64,000 nt of DNA from NCBI RefSeq assembly GCF_048128805.1, contig NC_136000.1, positions 12,854,854 through 12,918,853 on the forward strand, written 5' to 3'. The notes beneath the pieces are model-generated. The model was given only the letters and a program-made list of their open reading frames with translations, was not told where the DNA came from and did not search any database. This DNA is from Centroberyx gerrardi. Taxonomy: Eukaryota > Chordata > Actinopteri > Beryciformes > Berycidae. Each line of letters opens with the position of its first letter. Positions within the stretch are counted from its first letter, which is position 1. This document shows positions 27,116-38,386 of this stretch, one piece after another. Position numbers and translations under genes: made by a program.

Positions 27116-27213
27116 CACATACGTTTCCTGGGAGGAAGACAATGTTCTTTGTTGGAGGCGGTCACCCCCAAAGCCAGCTGCATAACAGTAATATATTTCT
27201 GGTAATTCACCAT
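27116..27213 (-). CDS. tjp1: Alternative first coding exon of the tjp1-like gene (YQKYITVMQ start)
   Basis: The start ATG at 27,213 sits in a textbook vertebrate initiation context (ACCATGG). The 32 codons begin MVNYQKYITVMQLALG and end PPRKRMW. The donor (ATGTG|GTGAGT) leaves TG, which joins the first G of the exon at 20,193 to make Trp, continuing IHPSPTAG. The result is a second N-terminus that enters the same downstream exon in the same phase as the CARD route. From memory, some ZO-1 (TJP1) isoforms start with a very similar YQKYITVMQ peptide; this recollection is the main reason for the tjp1 name, and I could not check it. The frame stays open upstream to an ATG at 27,363, but that ATG lacks the strong context. 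The exon lies beside the CpG-rich block at 27.4-27.9 kb, which fits a promoter for this transcript. Confidence 0.66.
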
Positions 27214-27289
27214 GGTACTGTCCACCGCTACTAAAAATCCAACCCAAAGAAAAGCACAGGTAATCATATATTTCTTTATTCCCTGGCAT

Positions 27290-27900
27290 CCGCCTCCACT
27301 GCGTCTTCCTTGTTCAGCATCACAACGCCATTTCCAGCGCTGAAGGACTGACAGGGAAAACACTCCCCAAGGAGCTGAGCGAAAGGTGCCATACCGCTGC
27401 GACCCATGTCTGCAATGACACTCTGACCGTGTTAGCGCTCACAAACAGATCGCCGATCCATCCGATTTTTAGTCAGGATTTAAACATTATTTTCCTTCCT
27501 CCTCCTCCCTCCTATCCTGGGCTGGAAACACTCTCTTTAAAAACGCTGCAGCGTCCAGGCGTCCGTGTGTGAGGTAGGGGAGAGAGTGTGTACAGTGTAG
27601 TCAGAGGGGAGCGACTGAGAGGGAGGGGGGCACTGGGAAGGGACCGATTCATTTGGAGAGGCTCTCTCTTGTCGCATCTACTTACGGTAGTCCAGCAACC
27701 GAGTCGGGCTCGTTACTCGCGGAGGTAATTTATTACACGTTAATCGTTACTACGTTTCGAAAGTTGTGTCGTTACCTGTGCTCGTTACTCCCTGTAGGCG
27801 GTAATCCGTTACAACCCTCGTTACGTTACTCTTCCGTTACAACCCCCTGCGAAAATTGGCGGTTGCTCTTAACGTTCCTTTGAAAAATCGACGGGTAATT
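27290..27900 (-). promoter_or_regulatory. CpG-rich promoter region upstream of the alternative tjp1 start exon
   Basis: The sequence immediately upstream (minus-strand sense) of the start exon at 27,213 is locally GC- and CpG-rich, unlike the AT-rich DNA on both sides. It includes a purine-rich stretch (27,570-27,630) and, at 27,680-27,850, about eight copies of the hexamer CGTTAC or a close variant. The position fits a transcription start region. No TATA box is evident on the minus strand. Which factors bind is unknown. Confidence 0.42.
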
Positions 27901-28468
27901 TGAGATAACGTAGTACTGTAAATGAAACCAAGTATGGTTGATCCACAATGTTTTTGTCATCTTTTTTGCTTTATAAAATAAAAGTAGCGGCAATACTTAC
28001 AAAGTAAACTTTTCTGCAATTTCTCATCTAAGCTAGTTTAGTGTGAGAGGGCAACGACTAGCTAGTTATAGCCAAAACAAAATGGTGGTGGTGGGATATG
28101 GTTTGTTTATGGTTCATTCATTTTCATTCTGAATTGTAGAAGAGGTGATAAAAAGCAAGAACTGATAACAGTTGATGAAAAAGAGTAATGCTACACTTGT
28201 CCTCACATTACTAACTTACACCCCTGCCAAAATTGTCGCTTACTCTTATACAAAAATCGACTAGTAGGCTAATTGAGATCTTAGATAAGATAACTAGCTA
28301 CCTTACCTCTCATGTAAAAAAGGGTAACCAAATATCCTTGATATCCAATGTTCTTGTCATTTTTGCTTGATAAAATCAAAGTAGTGGGAATAGCCTACTT
28401 CCAGCCTGAGAAAGTAGCCTAAACTTTTCTGGCATTTCTGATCTAAGCTAGCTTAGTATGAGAGGATA
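27850..28468. repeat. Diverged tandem duplication of about 200 bp
   Basis: 27,850-28,055 and 28,228-28,468 share ordered phrases: AAAATTG(G/T)CG, CTCTTA, AAAAATCGAC, TAATTGAGAT, CCA(C)AATGTT-TTGTCAT, TTTGCTTxATAAAAT, AAAGTAG, AAACTTTTCTG, ATTTCTxATCTAAGCTAG and TTAGT(A/G)TGAGAGG. Between them lies about 170 bp. No coding frame is conserved. Confidence 0.65.
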
Positions 28469-30900
28469 CTGAAATGACTCCTTCCTTGGAAAAGCAACAA
28501 CTGAGTATAGCGCTACCACCCAAGAGCTGAGCTACTTTAAACCATTCTCCTAAAGCAGCTGAAAAAGCTCATACAATTTTTGTAAGAGTAGTGTTAGAAA
28601 TAGAGCAGGAATGTAGTAGAGGATGAACCTACCTAAACTCACCATAGCCACCTTGCTGATATTAATTTTATTGTTATAAATTCACACTATAGCCTACATA
28701 CATAAAGTAGTGCCACATAAATGTAAGTTACAATGAAAATATGGTCTGTTAAAGAAGATAAAATATGAAATAATAGATATTAATACTGATTTTCTATTGT
28801 TATCTCCTACTGGAGTTCATAGCTTACCTGTGTTATTTATCACTACATCACTGAAAGGAGGATTAACTTAGTTATTTAGGCTTCTTTTGTATTAGGCTAG
28901 TTAATGTGGCAGCATTTAACAGTTGATTCTGAAAGTCATCTGAAGTTGGAGAGACAGGGTTTGATGCTTGACGCAATATATTGTGAGTTTGTTGCTCTCC
29001 CTGCGGATGTTATATGATACAATGATTTAGTGTCTGTTAAAATCATAGAGGTGCAGTACACAGCAGCTATGTCTCAGTGGATTGTGCCCTCGCTACCTTT
29101 CATTGCTTCAGATAGTAGCAGACAGTGGCTGAGGTGGGTTGTTTTTCAGTCAATAGACTGACACACTGGTGCAGTACTAAGCTTTAGAGTAAGTCGATTA
29201 GTCTAGACTTTGAAGTCTTAGTGGAGTTTGTTGTAAACCTACTACTCACCTGGGTAGAGAAGTAGGCTTTTTACTCTCACTGGACCGGACATACATAAAC
29301 TGTGATATCAATATATTTGACAGAATATTGCAATTACTTTAAGAATATTGCAATTGCTTGGAGAACCGTTTAAAGAAAAGTGATTTTGTTAAAAAAAAAA
29401 ATGTGGAGAAGGTCGTCTGGGGAGTAGCATTGGCCAGGTAAAGCAAGCAGAGGATCTTATGTTTATCTCTTGTGAGCGATGTAATGGCATAATGGTGTAA
29501 AGAGTTGATAGAAAAAAAAGTGTGATAAAAGGGTTATCTGATTTGTTAATTAGGGAGAAATCAGACTGAAACACATGCTGGAAATGAACTTCAGCAGCCT
29601 TAATGTTCCACAGAAGCTCAGCAGGTAGAGCCTGGCTCTGACACTGCAGGGTCAGGGGGGCAAATCCCACCGGAGACAACCTTGCTAAAAATGTACGCAC
29701 TCATGCCACTGGACTGCACTTTGGATGAAAGTATCCCCCAAATGGTGTATGTTATGCTAACCTACAGTACTATTAGTCTAAACCTCTCTGGGCAGTATAG
29801 GCACTGTACATTTAATTTATAACGTTGTTATGTATAGCCTTAATGCTCCATGGTTTACCTATGGATGCTGATTAATGAATGTTATCTATGGTTTAAAATC
29901 ATTTAAGGAAAAAAAAGTCAATATAAAGGAGTTTAAAAGGGAAATTAAAATAATGTTAAATGCCCCACTGAAGCTTATTAGCATAGCTTTTGGTATTTTC
30001 AAAATTCAGTGACAGTGAGAATGAGCATCAGGCCTATTCTGCTTTCTGCGGTTGCCAGTTTGTTACTTCTGGGTGACTGGAGGCAGAAAAAACCTTCAGG
30101 GCATTAAAGGAATCTAAATTCAGCTAATGCTGATATGTCTGAATACTCCTCCATGCAGTACCTGCTGATGAGTGGGAGTTTTTCTGTGTAATGAATTTGA
30201 AAATGGTTTAGTTGGGGTAAAAAAATGACACTTAAAACACTGTATACACTCAACACTGTGTGCTATAGCCTACTGTTTTCTGGGTGTGAAAGAGTAGACG
30301 GGAGAATACTAGTAGTAGTAGAGATGTAGAGTGTAAAGATCACCATAATGACATGCAAAAAGAGGTAACGACAACAACAACATGAACCAAAAGTGGTGTC
30401 AAATTTGGGCCTCGGTAAGGAATTTAGCATGTTGAAAGTGTCAAGTAAACGTTTTTTCCTAAATTGCATGCTATTACTAAACAGCAGGTACAGGAAATAG
30501 TTTGCGTAGTATGATGGTAGCTACTGTTTGGACTGTGTACATACTTAACAGTTTTCAGATATAGCGGATGTCTACACCGAGCCTTGGCTGCACACTCGCA
30601 GTGATGTCACTGCTTCCTGCTAGTAGCCTCTTCAATCCAGTCAACACTCAACTAATACGCTGCTAATGGAATCATCAGAGCAGAGCTCCGCTCCAAGAAA
30701 CCTACAAGCAACGCACTCTGTCATCTCCCATTGACTAGGACGCCATTCAGATAACCATCCTGATTAATCAGACGCTACGGGATCATCATTATCAGGCATG
30801 TAATACACAGCAGTCATTAGTGTGGGGGAAAACTGTTAAGGACACACACATTACGCAATACCCCCCTCCCCCCCCCCTCTCTCTCTCTTTATCTCTCTCT

Positions 30901-30932
30901 CACAGACACACACACACACACACACACACACA
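30901..30932. repeat. (CA)n microsatellite beside a CT-rich run
   Basis: CA units follow a poly-C/CT tract at 30,860-30,900. A second (CA)n lies at 31,186-31,216. Confidence 0.75.
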
Positions 30933-33779
30933 TAATGGGGAGCGTGCATGGGAACCAGTAGTAGTGTGTCAGTGGGGAAGCGTTGAGGCAGCAGTGGGTC
31001 AGTGGTGGTGCTGCAGTCTGAAGCCCACTGCATCCCCATGCACACTCCACTGCAGCACTTTGATTTCACGTTGGCATCCCCCCCTCTGCATCTCCACAGT
31101 AATGGCTCTGAGCAGCCGGCCCCATCATTACCCTTCTCACATGAGAACCCACTGCTGACACCTTTTATTGCACACTGCGCACACACACAGGCACACACAC
31201 ACACACACACACACACATTAATAACACACTAAAGTACTTTTTTTTTTTTCAGCAAGTAAATAGGACAGACGGGGCTGCCCTCTTTCTCGTGTCCTTAGAC
31301 TCTCTCGTCCACTTTATTCTGTACAGCGAAATCAAAGCTGGTTTGTAGGACTCGCAGGCTGCTCCCAGAGGAGGCAGGAGGAGACAAACCTGGACGAAAG
31401 CCCTAAGAACCACTACCGCTGTAACACTGTGATTTATTACTTTTGCACCAAACAAAGAGGAGAAGTTCAGAGAGAAAGTCCTCTTCACATGAATGCACTG
31501 CAGCAAGAGGAACAAGAGGAGTGAAACACACACACACACAAAGAGAGAGAGAGAGAGTCACACCTCAGTGCTGTCGCAGTGCTTTCTCTCTGTGTGCTGT
31601 GAGGTGAGTCATCAGCACAGAGAAGTATAACCTCTCAGCTCCAGCTAATCTCTCCTCTCTCCTCCTCCTCCTCCTCAACCTGCCAGCATCTCATTTTCTC
31701 CACTTATGGATGAAGGCGCGGTGACTTGAATATAATCGCTGCAGCTTCACATACATGTAAGGCCACAGATCGAAACTCAGGGCCATGAACACATGAATCC
31801 ACGTCTCGGCGCATCAGACACCCATACGATGACAAGCACCGCCACTGCGCTCTGTGCTGTAATCTTCTGTCGGAGGAAGTTATGTATTCTGCATTTTAAA
31901 AACCCAATTACCCCATTTGTATTCGCAGCCTAATCATGCTTTTAAGTACGTTTTAATCAGCTCATTAATTTTGCGCTCAGAAACCTTATGTGAGTTCAGA
32001 CGGAGAGAGACACTGCCTCAGTAGAGATTTTAAATGTTGGTAAATCTACAATTTCTCTGTGCATCTGAATCCTTTTACATGTATCACGACAACAGTCCCA
32101 TGAAAACAATATGGCAGTCAATGGCCCTTTAAATGGATCCATCCAGCTCCACATCATTTCCCCCCCCTGTCCTCACAGAGATAGGTCCTTTGTGCCCTTT
32201 AAGACAGAAGCCCAGAGATGTGATTAAATACAGCATGTTCACTCTCAGTCAGCAGGATACTGACCAGAGGCGGACACAAGAAGCCAACCTAATAAACACG
32301 CAGTCTCATTGAAGCTACACAACCGACAATCTCCAGCGTGGATCAGAAAAAAAAGTGTGCAGAGCAGAAGGGTGATAAAAACACAACTTCATGTGGAGGT
32401 ATACAGCTTCCCATGAGGATGATATTCCCAGGGTGTTTACATGTCTGTAGCCTAACAAACGCTGCCACAGACATGCTTCACTCTGTCACACAAGCACACA
32501 CGCTGGCACACAAATTCAAAACCCAAGCGTCCGTGTCTTGAGGCAGTTTCTGTCCTACTTCTCCCAAGATTGAGTAAACAAAAAATTAAGCCATTTCGTC
32601 TAAATATACAAGCATTCAACCTTGCCAACAGTTGACTCACTCACTGTATCTGAATCATACTCTGCATCAAACGGTGACACGCAAGCAGAATTTCAGGAAT
32701 ACATCAACAAAAACATCAAAAAACATCTTCTGCTGCTCTAAGTTCAGCCTTTCTCCACACCAGCAATTAGATCTGAGACTACCCAGAATCCATGGACCAT
32801 CACATACAGCTATATTCAGACTTTGGCTTAGGTACAAATACATGATGCAAAAATAGGACAAAAATTTCAACGGGACTTACATTGCCTTGCTAGCGTACTG
32901 CATCTCTTGTGGAGGCTCTGTGACCATTCTGGCTGTGTGTGCTGCTGTGATGCTGTGTTGTGTGTGTTGGTCTGTTTCTGTCAGCCTGTCTCTGTGTGTC
33001 AGTGCCCAAGGCCAGACCACTGGGATAGCTGTCTCCATGCTGACTTGGCTGTCATACATAAAAGAGGCCTTCCTTAACGGTCTAGGGAGCAATGCGCTTG
33101 TCTGTCCCTTCACTTCAGGCACCACATCCAACACACCCAACCGCCCCCCCCACCCTCGCCTCTCTCCCCTCCCCCCCTCTGTGATCGCCCCGGCCAAGGG
33201 TACTCTCCAGGGGTCCGCACACATCCAGAAAGACGCCATCACTCATGACACATTCACAAAACAAGACCTGACACCGTGGCAAAAGCAGCCTCACAGGACG
33301 CTGTACCGGTTGCTCCAGCCACTCTCACCTCATAGCTCTTATCCTCAATATATAACTAATTGCTCTTCATACATCTTTTCATTTCCTTTACCTACAAGAT
33401 AGCACCATTTTACACACATGACCCTGTAATTAAGCGTGACATATTTGGTATCTTTAGAAACCTTAGGATCTTGACTAGAATTTAAAATAAAGTTGTGTGG
33501 GTTTGAACAAAGCTTGGCCGTGAAACGTGTTTGTAATGATGGTTCCGAATGAGGGACCTGACCTGTAGGCTGCTCTGCTATAGCCTTTACCTGTGTATGC
33601 TCAGTTATGTCAAAATATCTTTAAAACATACAATAATCAGTCAGAAAATGACAGAACAGGGACAGCACTTTGAAAGGTATTGGCAAGAAAACAGCATTTA
33701 TCCCCAGGCAGACATGAATAGCTATATTCATGAGCACAGCAAAAACACTCACTAGCATTTATTGAAACCTTCTCGGAGT

Positions 33780-34060
33780 ATGAGATGAGTTGGGTTTGAC
33801 ACATGGGACAATACAGTTAGTACTGGAACGTTTAGATGATGGCAGACAATTTACCTGTCACTATCTACATTTTCCTGATGCAATAAGCCCCCCTCCACCT
33901 GATACTTCACACAGTTTACAACACACACTAAGAATAATTTGCAGTTGCTTGACCCAGGTCTGGTGAGTATCACAGTAAAGGTCAATGTCTTCACTTCAAA
34001 CTCTGAAACTCTTGTTTCAGAAGCATGAAACAACAAGAGTTTCAGAGTTTGAAAGAGAGC
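33780..34060. mobile_element. Diverged third copy plus inverted repeat
   Basis: AAGCCCCCCTCCACCTGATA and ACTAAGAATAATTTGCAGTT, then TGCTTGACCCAGGTCTGG, match the right part of copies A and B. Next to it, arms of at least 20 bp around TTCAAACTCTGAAACTCTTG (33,996-34,052) form a hairpin. Confidence 0.45.
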
Positions 34061-34326
34061 ATATCTGCGCTGTCGGGTGAAAACCTATCTACAAAAATGT
34101 AAACTTTTCAGGAGCTAAGATAAACGGCCTTGTTTTAGCTTGACCACAATGCATTTTTGACTTTACAATGGCGTTTGAAAGGGTTTTATCATGAAACCAA
34201 GGGTGGTAGAATTTTCTCAACCCATAGAAGACTATGCAATCCTGCAACTGAACTGAAAACGCCAAAATTAGAGTTACAAGGTTTTCGCACGATAACAGCA
34301 ATATAGGAGCGAGGCGGCGCTCTCAC

Positions 34327-34438
34327 CTGGAGTCAAACAGAGGGTCGGTGTACATCGGAGAGGAGTGCAGAGGTTGCTCTCCCAGACTGTTTGGGGGCAC
34401 AGGCAGACCCCCCTTCCTGCCTCGTCCTGGGGCACCAT
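34327..34438 (-). CDS. tjp1: Pro/Ser-rich linker exon of the tjp1-like gene (CARD isoform)
   Basis: This 112-nt exon has a good acceptor (TTCCTACAG) and donor (CAG|GTGAGA). Read in the phase left by the CARD exon, it is open throughout and encodes a Gly/Arg then Pro/Ser-rich linker (GAPGRGRKGGLPVPPNS, then SSPMYTDPLFDS). It ends with two bases (AG). The exon at 20,193 starts with G, which completes an Arg codon and continues as IHPSPTAG. Both junctions therefore keep frame. No fold is recognised; it is probably a flexible segment between the CARD-like domain and the shared ZO-1 N-terminal tail. The following intron is about 14 kb and contains the alternative start exon at 27.2 kb. The exon was too short to appear as a long open frame and rests on splice sites and phase. 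Confidence 0.6.
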
Positions 34439-35089
34439 CTGTAGGAACAGATTAATTCATTAGCCACTTTTAATAGTAACGTTCATTCACAGTTCTAACC
34501 CAATGAGGGGGTGAGTGGGCATTAGGCTAAGGTTCTTAAACAGGGGATACTATACACAGGTAAAGCAGCCACTGATGGAGCCGTGTGGCATAAATGCTAG
34601 TCATCTTCTTGAGTGCACTCAGGATTATGTAAATGTGAGTACAAATACAGTATATTGATTCTCAATAGTGCACCACAGACAATACTCTGTGGCCACGTTG
34701 GGGCCATATGTTGTCAGTGGCTAGTTAGGAGCGCTGGCTGCTCAGTAATCCCCTCAGCCATCCAGATTTAAGAAGCTATTTTTGCTGGCTCTTAGTAGGC
34801 GGCATTGGCTTATTGCAAAGTGGTTTCCTTCTCTTCATATTTTCAAATGTTAGTTTCAATTTCTCTGGGAATATTAGATGCAACACAAGATAATTGAAAA
34901 TACTGAACTAACAACTGGAAAGCTCCTACAGATCGATAAGCTCTTCTACACTCTTCTGAGGAAACGCAAAGTGAAATATTTTTCATAGAGAACAATAGCG
35001 CAGCAACACACTGCCCTGTTATGACCTTTGTTTTCCGTGTTACTCGCTGGCTGATGTAATTAGTGGCAAATTAATGGCTGTACCTTCAC

Positions 35090-35522
35090 CATCCAACAGA
35101 AAGCAGGTTAGCAGGTGGGGACACACTTCCTCCAGAACAGAGCAGAATGAGCAGAATGCAGCAGGCCCCTTCAAGGACAGATGATCCAAGAATATCTCAG
35201 TCCTTTTCTTGTTGGATTCCTGACCCAGTATTTCCTTGTACTCTCCCAGTGAGAAAACCTTATCATATACCAGGTAAGGAAGGACGCTGTTGACATCCAG
35301 CTCATTCAGAAGCCTTTCTCGGTGCAGTTTGAGGATCTTAGCTGCCCATCTCCTCTTCCTCCTGATGCATGGCCTCCTGCCGGGCCGCTGGTGCTGCTGC
35401 CTCTTCTGTTTCTTCACAAACCACTTCTTGGTGCCGCTGCCAAACATCTTCAAGTTGAGGAGACCCACCAACACTTCTTCCACAGCTCTGTCACCACCGT
35501 TCCCAAAGGAAGGGAGGTGCAT
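35090..35522 (-). CDS. tjp1: CARD-like first coding exon of a tjp1 (ZO-1)-like gene
   Basis: This open frame has an upstream stop two codons before its first ATG (35,522). A second ATG at 35,447 has A at -3 and begins MFGSGTKKWF. Next comes a very basic stretch (QKRQQHQRPGRRP, then IRRKRRWAAK), and then a roughly 80-residue helical region that reads as a CARD: HRERLLNELDVNSVLPYL, EILGQ, LSLKGPAAFCSFCSVLEEV, CPHLLTCFLLD. The KGPxAFxxFCxxLEE block resembles the end of CARDs in CRADD, caspase-2 and DLG5. The genomic frame runs on to a stop at 35,040, but a donor (G|GTGAAG) at 35,090 leaves one base. That base completes an Asp codon with the next exon (34,438), so the splice is phase-compatible. 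CARDs mediate homotypic assembly of death and inflammatory complexes. A role at junctions is inference. It could instead be a separate small single-exon CARD gene ending at 35,040. CARD assignment is fairly sure; linkage to tjp1 is likely but unproven. Confidence 0.62.
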
Positions 35523-35879
35523 ATTTCATACCAGTGAAGCTACCATGCCACATATTTCCTAGAGCCTCTCTTTGTTGTTGTCTGTCGTGTATCTGGGGCA
35601 GGAAGAGACAATCTGGACAGTGGCTGATTTCTAGCTGGGTACTTACCGACACTAAGAAGATTACCAGACTCTTAAGTAGACCAATACAAACTGCTCACCA
35701 TTGTGCAGACATTACTTGAGTTTCTATTTTGCCTGTCTTGATGGAAGATCAAACATTTAGTCTATGTTGTCATTTATTTACCATACAACTCTCTTATTAA
35801 AAACATTTTTTTTCAGACTAGTTTGTTATTTCTGTGTTAGCACAACCATGTCAGAGACTCCACAGTTATTCTGGGTAAT

Positions 35880-36150
35880 GCTGACTAGCCTAGAAATCAT
35901 GTGGTTGTAGTGTAACAGTTACAGAAGAAGGCTTGTGGGGTTCAAATCCCCCACCCCTCTTTGAAAGTCTTGGTGAAGGGAATGAGACCTGCTCTGCCCC
36001 TGAGCAAGGCACTAACCTCCAACTGCTCCACTGCAGCTGCTCAGTCATCAACTGTACAGAACGGATCCGTTTCCAAACGTGTTCATGTGTAACTGTCCCT
36101 CCCCCAACAACAACCATTCCTCCTGGTTATTGCTGTAAATGCTAATGTGG
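35880..36150 (+). mobile_element. tRNA-derived SINE
   Basis: TGTGGTTGTAGTGTAACAGT and GGGGTTCAAATCCCCCACCC form A- and B-box-like segments, followed by CCCTGAGCAAGGCACTAACC, a phrase typical of fish SINE bodies. Overlapping open frames on both strands are products of this repeat. Confidence 0.6.
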
Positions 36151-37019
36151 TGCCTGATTAAAAAAAGATTAAAACATTTTGTTGTGGTGTGTTTTGTTGT
36201 GACATGCATTCAAGCTGCATTCAAGAGGAATATTAAGAGATAACAGAATGGAAAAAGGGGGCGCATAATGCAGTGTACTGAAATTATATATTAAAGTAAT
36301 GCAGCATGAACCAGCATGACCTTGAATCACATACTATCCAGATGCTGTGAAGGAAGGCCTGCTCTTTACCAGAAGAGGGTGCAATTGGATCATTGAGTAT
36401 GAAACATAGTTTGTTTGTTGATAGTTATATAAAATGTATCAAGAAAATGAACACTATACAGCCAAAGACTTCACAACAGCACTGTTGGATTGAACATGTT
36501 TGGTCAGACTGTATAGAGCGCCCCTGGGTCAGCGCCTATTTCTGCCAGAGACCCAAACTGATGGGACATTTCAACACATTCAAGTAAAATTGCATCATAT
36601 AGTTATCATATGCCAATAACTGCAAATCATGTACATATTTCACTGTGTTTCCCAAACATGGTTCAACCTTTTATTTTTGTATTTGTAAAGTCTACACATC
36701 TACACAAAGTCTTGACATGTTTTGTGTATTTCTCAATTACAAAACAATCTACGGACTGGTGCATCAGGACAATCCAGATTGCATCAGATAAATTGTCGGT
36801 CTCAAGAGCTGAAATCAACTCTCAAACACTTTCTTATGATTGCCTGGACTAGACTTTATGGCTATCATTCACCATAAATAGGCTAAAATAAACCATGAAA
36901 AGTCTGTCTGATGTCTATCACTGTGTTGATATTGGTATTTACCTATACGAATAAACCAAATACAAATGCAAAAATAAGTACAAATACAAATATAAAGATA
37001 TTAAATGTCTGTCTCCTGC

Positions 37020-37085
37020 CTGTATTTCCTGAATTTCCCCAAGGGGATCAATAAAGTGCTATCTTATTTTATCTTATCTTAAGTT
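37020..37085 (+). mobile_element. L2-type LINE/SINE 3' tail
   Basis: GAATTTCCCCAAGGGGATCA followed by ATAAAGT and a TATCTTATTT repeat; only the tail is recognisable. Confidence 0.5.
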
Positions 37086-37634
37086 TGAAATGTCCTTATC
37101 CTTATCCAGTCAGACTATCTGTCTGCACCTTTTTTTATTTTTTTATTTTTTTATTTTAGCCAAACCTCCTTATCTCATGGCCCATTGCCATAATATTGAA
37201 AAGTGCATTATCAATGTGTAATTGAATATAGCTAATAGTTCTAGGATAACAAAAGAATGGCTCCATATAAAAGACAAGAGATATCAAGCTTTCTGTGTGT
37301 CTCTGACTGCCCCAGTGTGTCAAAGGTCACTGAGCTGGCGTGACATAAACCTGAGGGCCATTCAATTGATTTTTTTAAAACTAAAAGACATAGACTGCAT
37401 CAAAATATGATAAATGTATAAATACTGTGGGGTGTTTTTAAAAAAAAATTACATTTGTGTTTGTTTATTTTGTAATTTTTGTGTTATTTATGCAGTCTTT
37501 CTGACTTGTGCAACAAACAGTGGTCAAAACAATGGAATCCATCCTGACTCAGCAAGTCTTTCTAAGTATTTCAGTCCCACAGCCACTGCTCCCATTAATT
37601 CAGAGAATATAAAGATGGGAATGATGAAGACATA

Positions 37635-37750
37635 TGTTTGGAGGACTGTGGATGCAGCCCCTCTGTTGGCTGAAGAGTCCTTGAACAAGACACTGAATCC
37701 CCATCAGTTTCAAGGGCAATGTTCTGTAGCTGACCTTTACTATTATTAGT
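37635..37750 (+). mobile_element. SINE fragment
   Basis: GTCCTTGAACAAGACACTGA followed by ATCCCC is the same body phrase as in other SINE copies here. The tRNA-like head is lost. Confidence 0.45.
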
Positions 37751-37826
37751 AGCATTTGTAGTAGTAGTAGTAGTATTATAGTTACTTCTTCGACTTGTTG
37801 TGGATAGTGTATTAGTTGAGATTACA

Positions 37827-38386
37827 TTAAAGGTTCTATTTGTAGCATTTTAGCATCAATAAATCATTAGCACATTAACTGTGAGACATTATAATTACTA
37901 TAAACAAAGCAGATCATCGGCGAAAAGATTGGCAGCCTCTACACTATATATATCCGGTTTGGATTATGCGAGAGATCTGATGGATTGCTTTACAGCACAA
38001 AGGGAGATTGCTTTACGACACAAAACAGGAAGAGAGCCGTTCTTCTTCCAGCGCAAATGGAGCTTTTAGAGTTTCTCGCAATGGCAGATCGTGGAACTAG
38101 TGAAAAAATCACATTCAACATGTTTGTCCTCTTCAGTAAAGGAAAGGCTTCAAAACGAATGCACATGGAGTGACACTAAGTAGGGGGGAGGGGAGACAAG
38201 TAGCAACGTCTTCCTTCTGACAGGAAGCGATAGGGTTTATGGGAAATGTCACTGGTGTGACATAAAGGCTGCCAATTGTCTAGATCATGGTTTCATTTGT
38301 TTATGGTACTTACACCAAGGAAGCACAATTGAGTTGACAACGATATACTGATACTGATTTAAAATGCTAGACATAGCACCTTTAGA
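37827..38386. mobile_element. MITE of about 560 bp
   Basis: The left end TTAAAGGTTCTATTTGTAGC followed by ATTTTA, and the right end TAAAATGCTAGACATAGCAC followed by CTTTAG, are imperfect inverted repeats. The two small open frames inside (37,881-38,173) are not protein-like. Typical of nonautonomous DNA transposons in fish. Confidence 0.6.

Larger units (their letters stand above)
28469..34326. other. Noncoding: tjp1-like intron between the linker exon and the alternative start exon
   Basis: About 5.9 kb. No exon recognised. CA and CT repeats occur at 30.85-31.22 kb and 31.52-31.55 kb. The 171-codon plus-strand frame at 32,887-33,402 is Cys/Ser/Pro-rich low complexity with a C-tract and does not look like a protein family. 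The third TIR-element copy is at 33.8-34.06 kb. Confidence 0.5.

Noticed and set aside
32887..33402. 171-codon plus-strand open frame
   Set aside because: Cys/Ser/Val then Pro-rich low complexity, a C-tract inside, no domain, no splice or promoter support.
34327..35522. FAM189A1 as the identity of the left-hand gene
   Set aside because: Considered because FAM189A1 neighbours APBA2 and TJP1 in mammals, but the encoded CARD and the YQKYITVMQ start do not fit a tetraspan FAM189 protein.
35040..35522. DLG5 or a CARMA protein as the source of the CARD
   Set aside because: The residues after the CARD (Pro/Ser linker, then RIKGRIHRSKSLDS) are not the coiled-coil that follows the CARD in those families.
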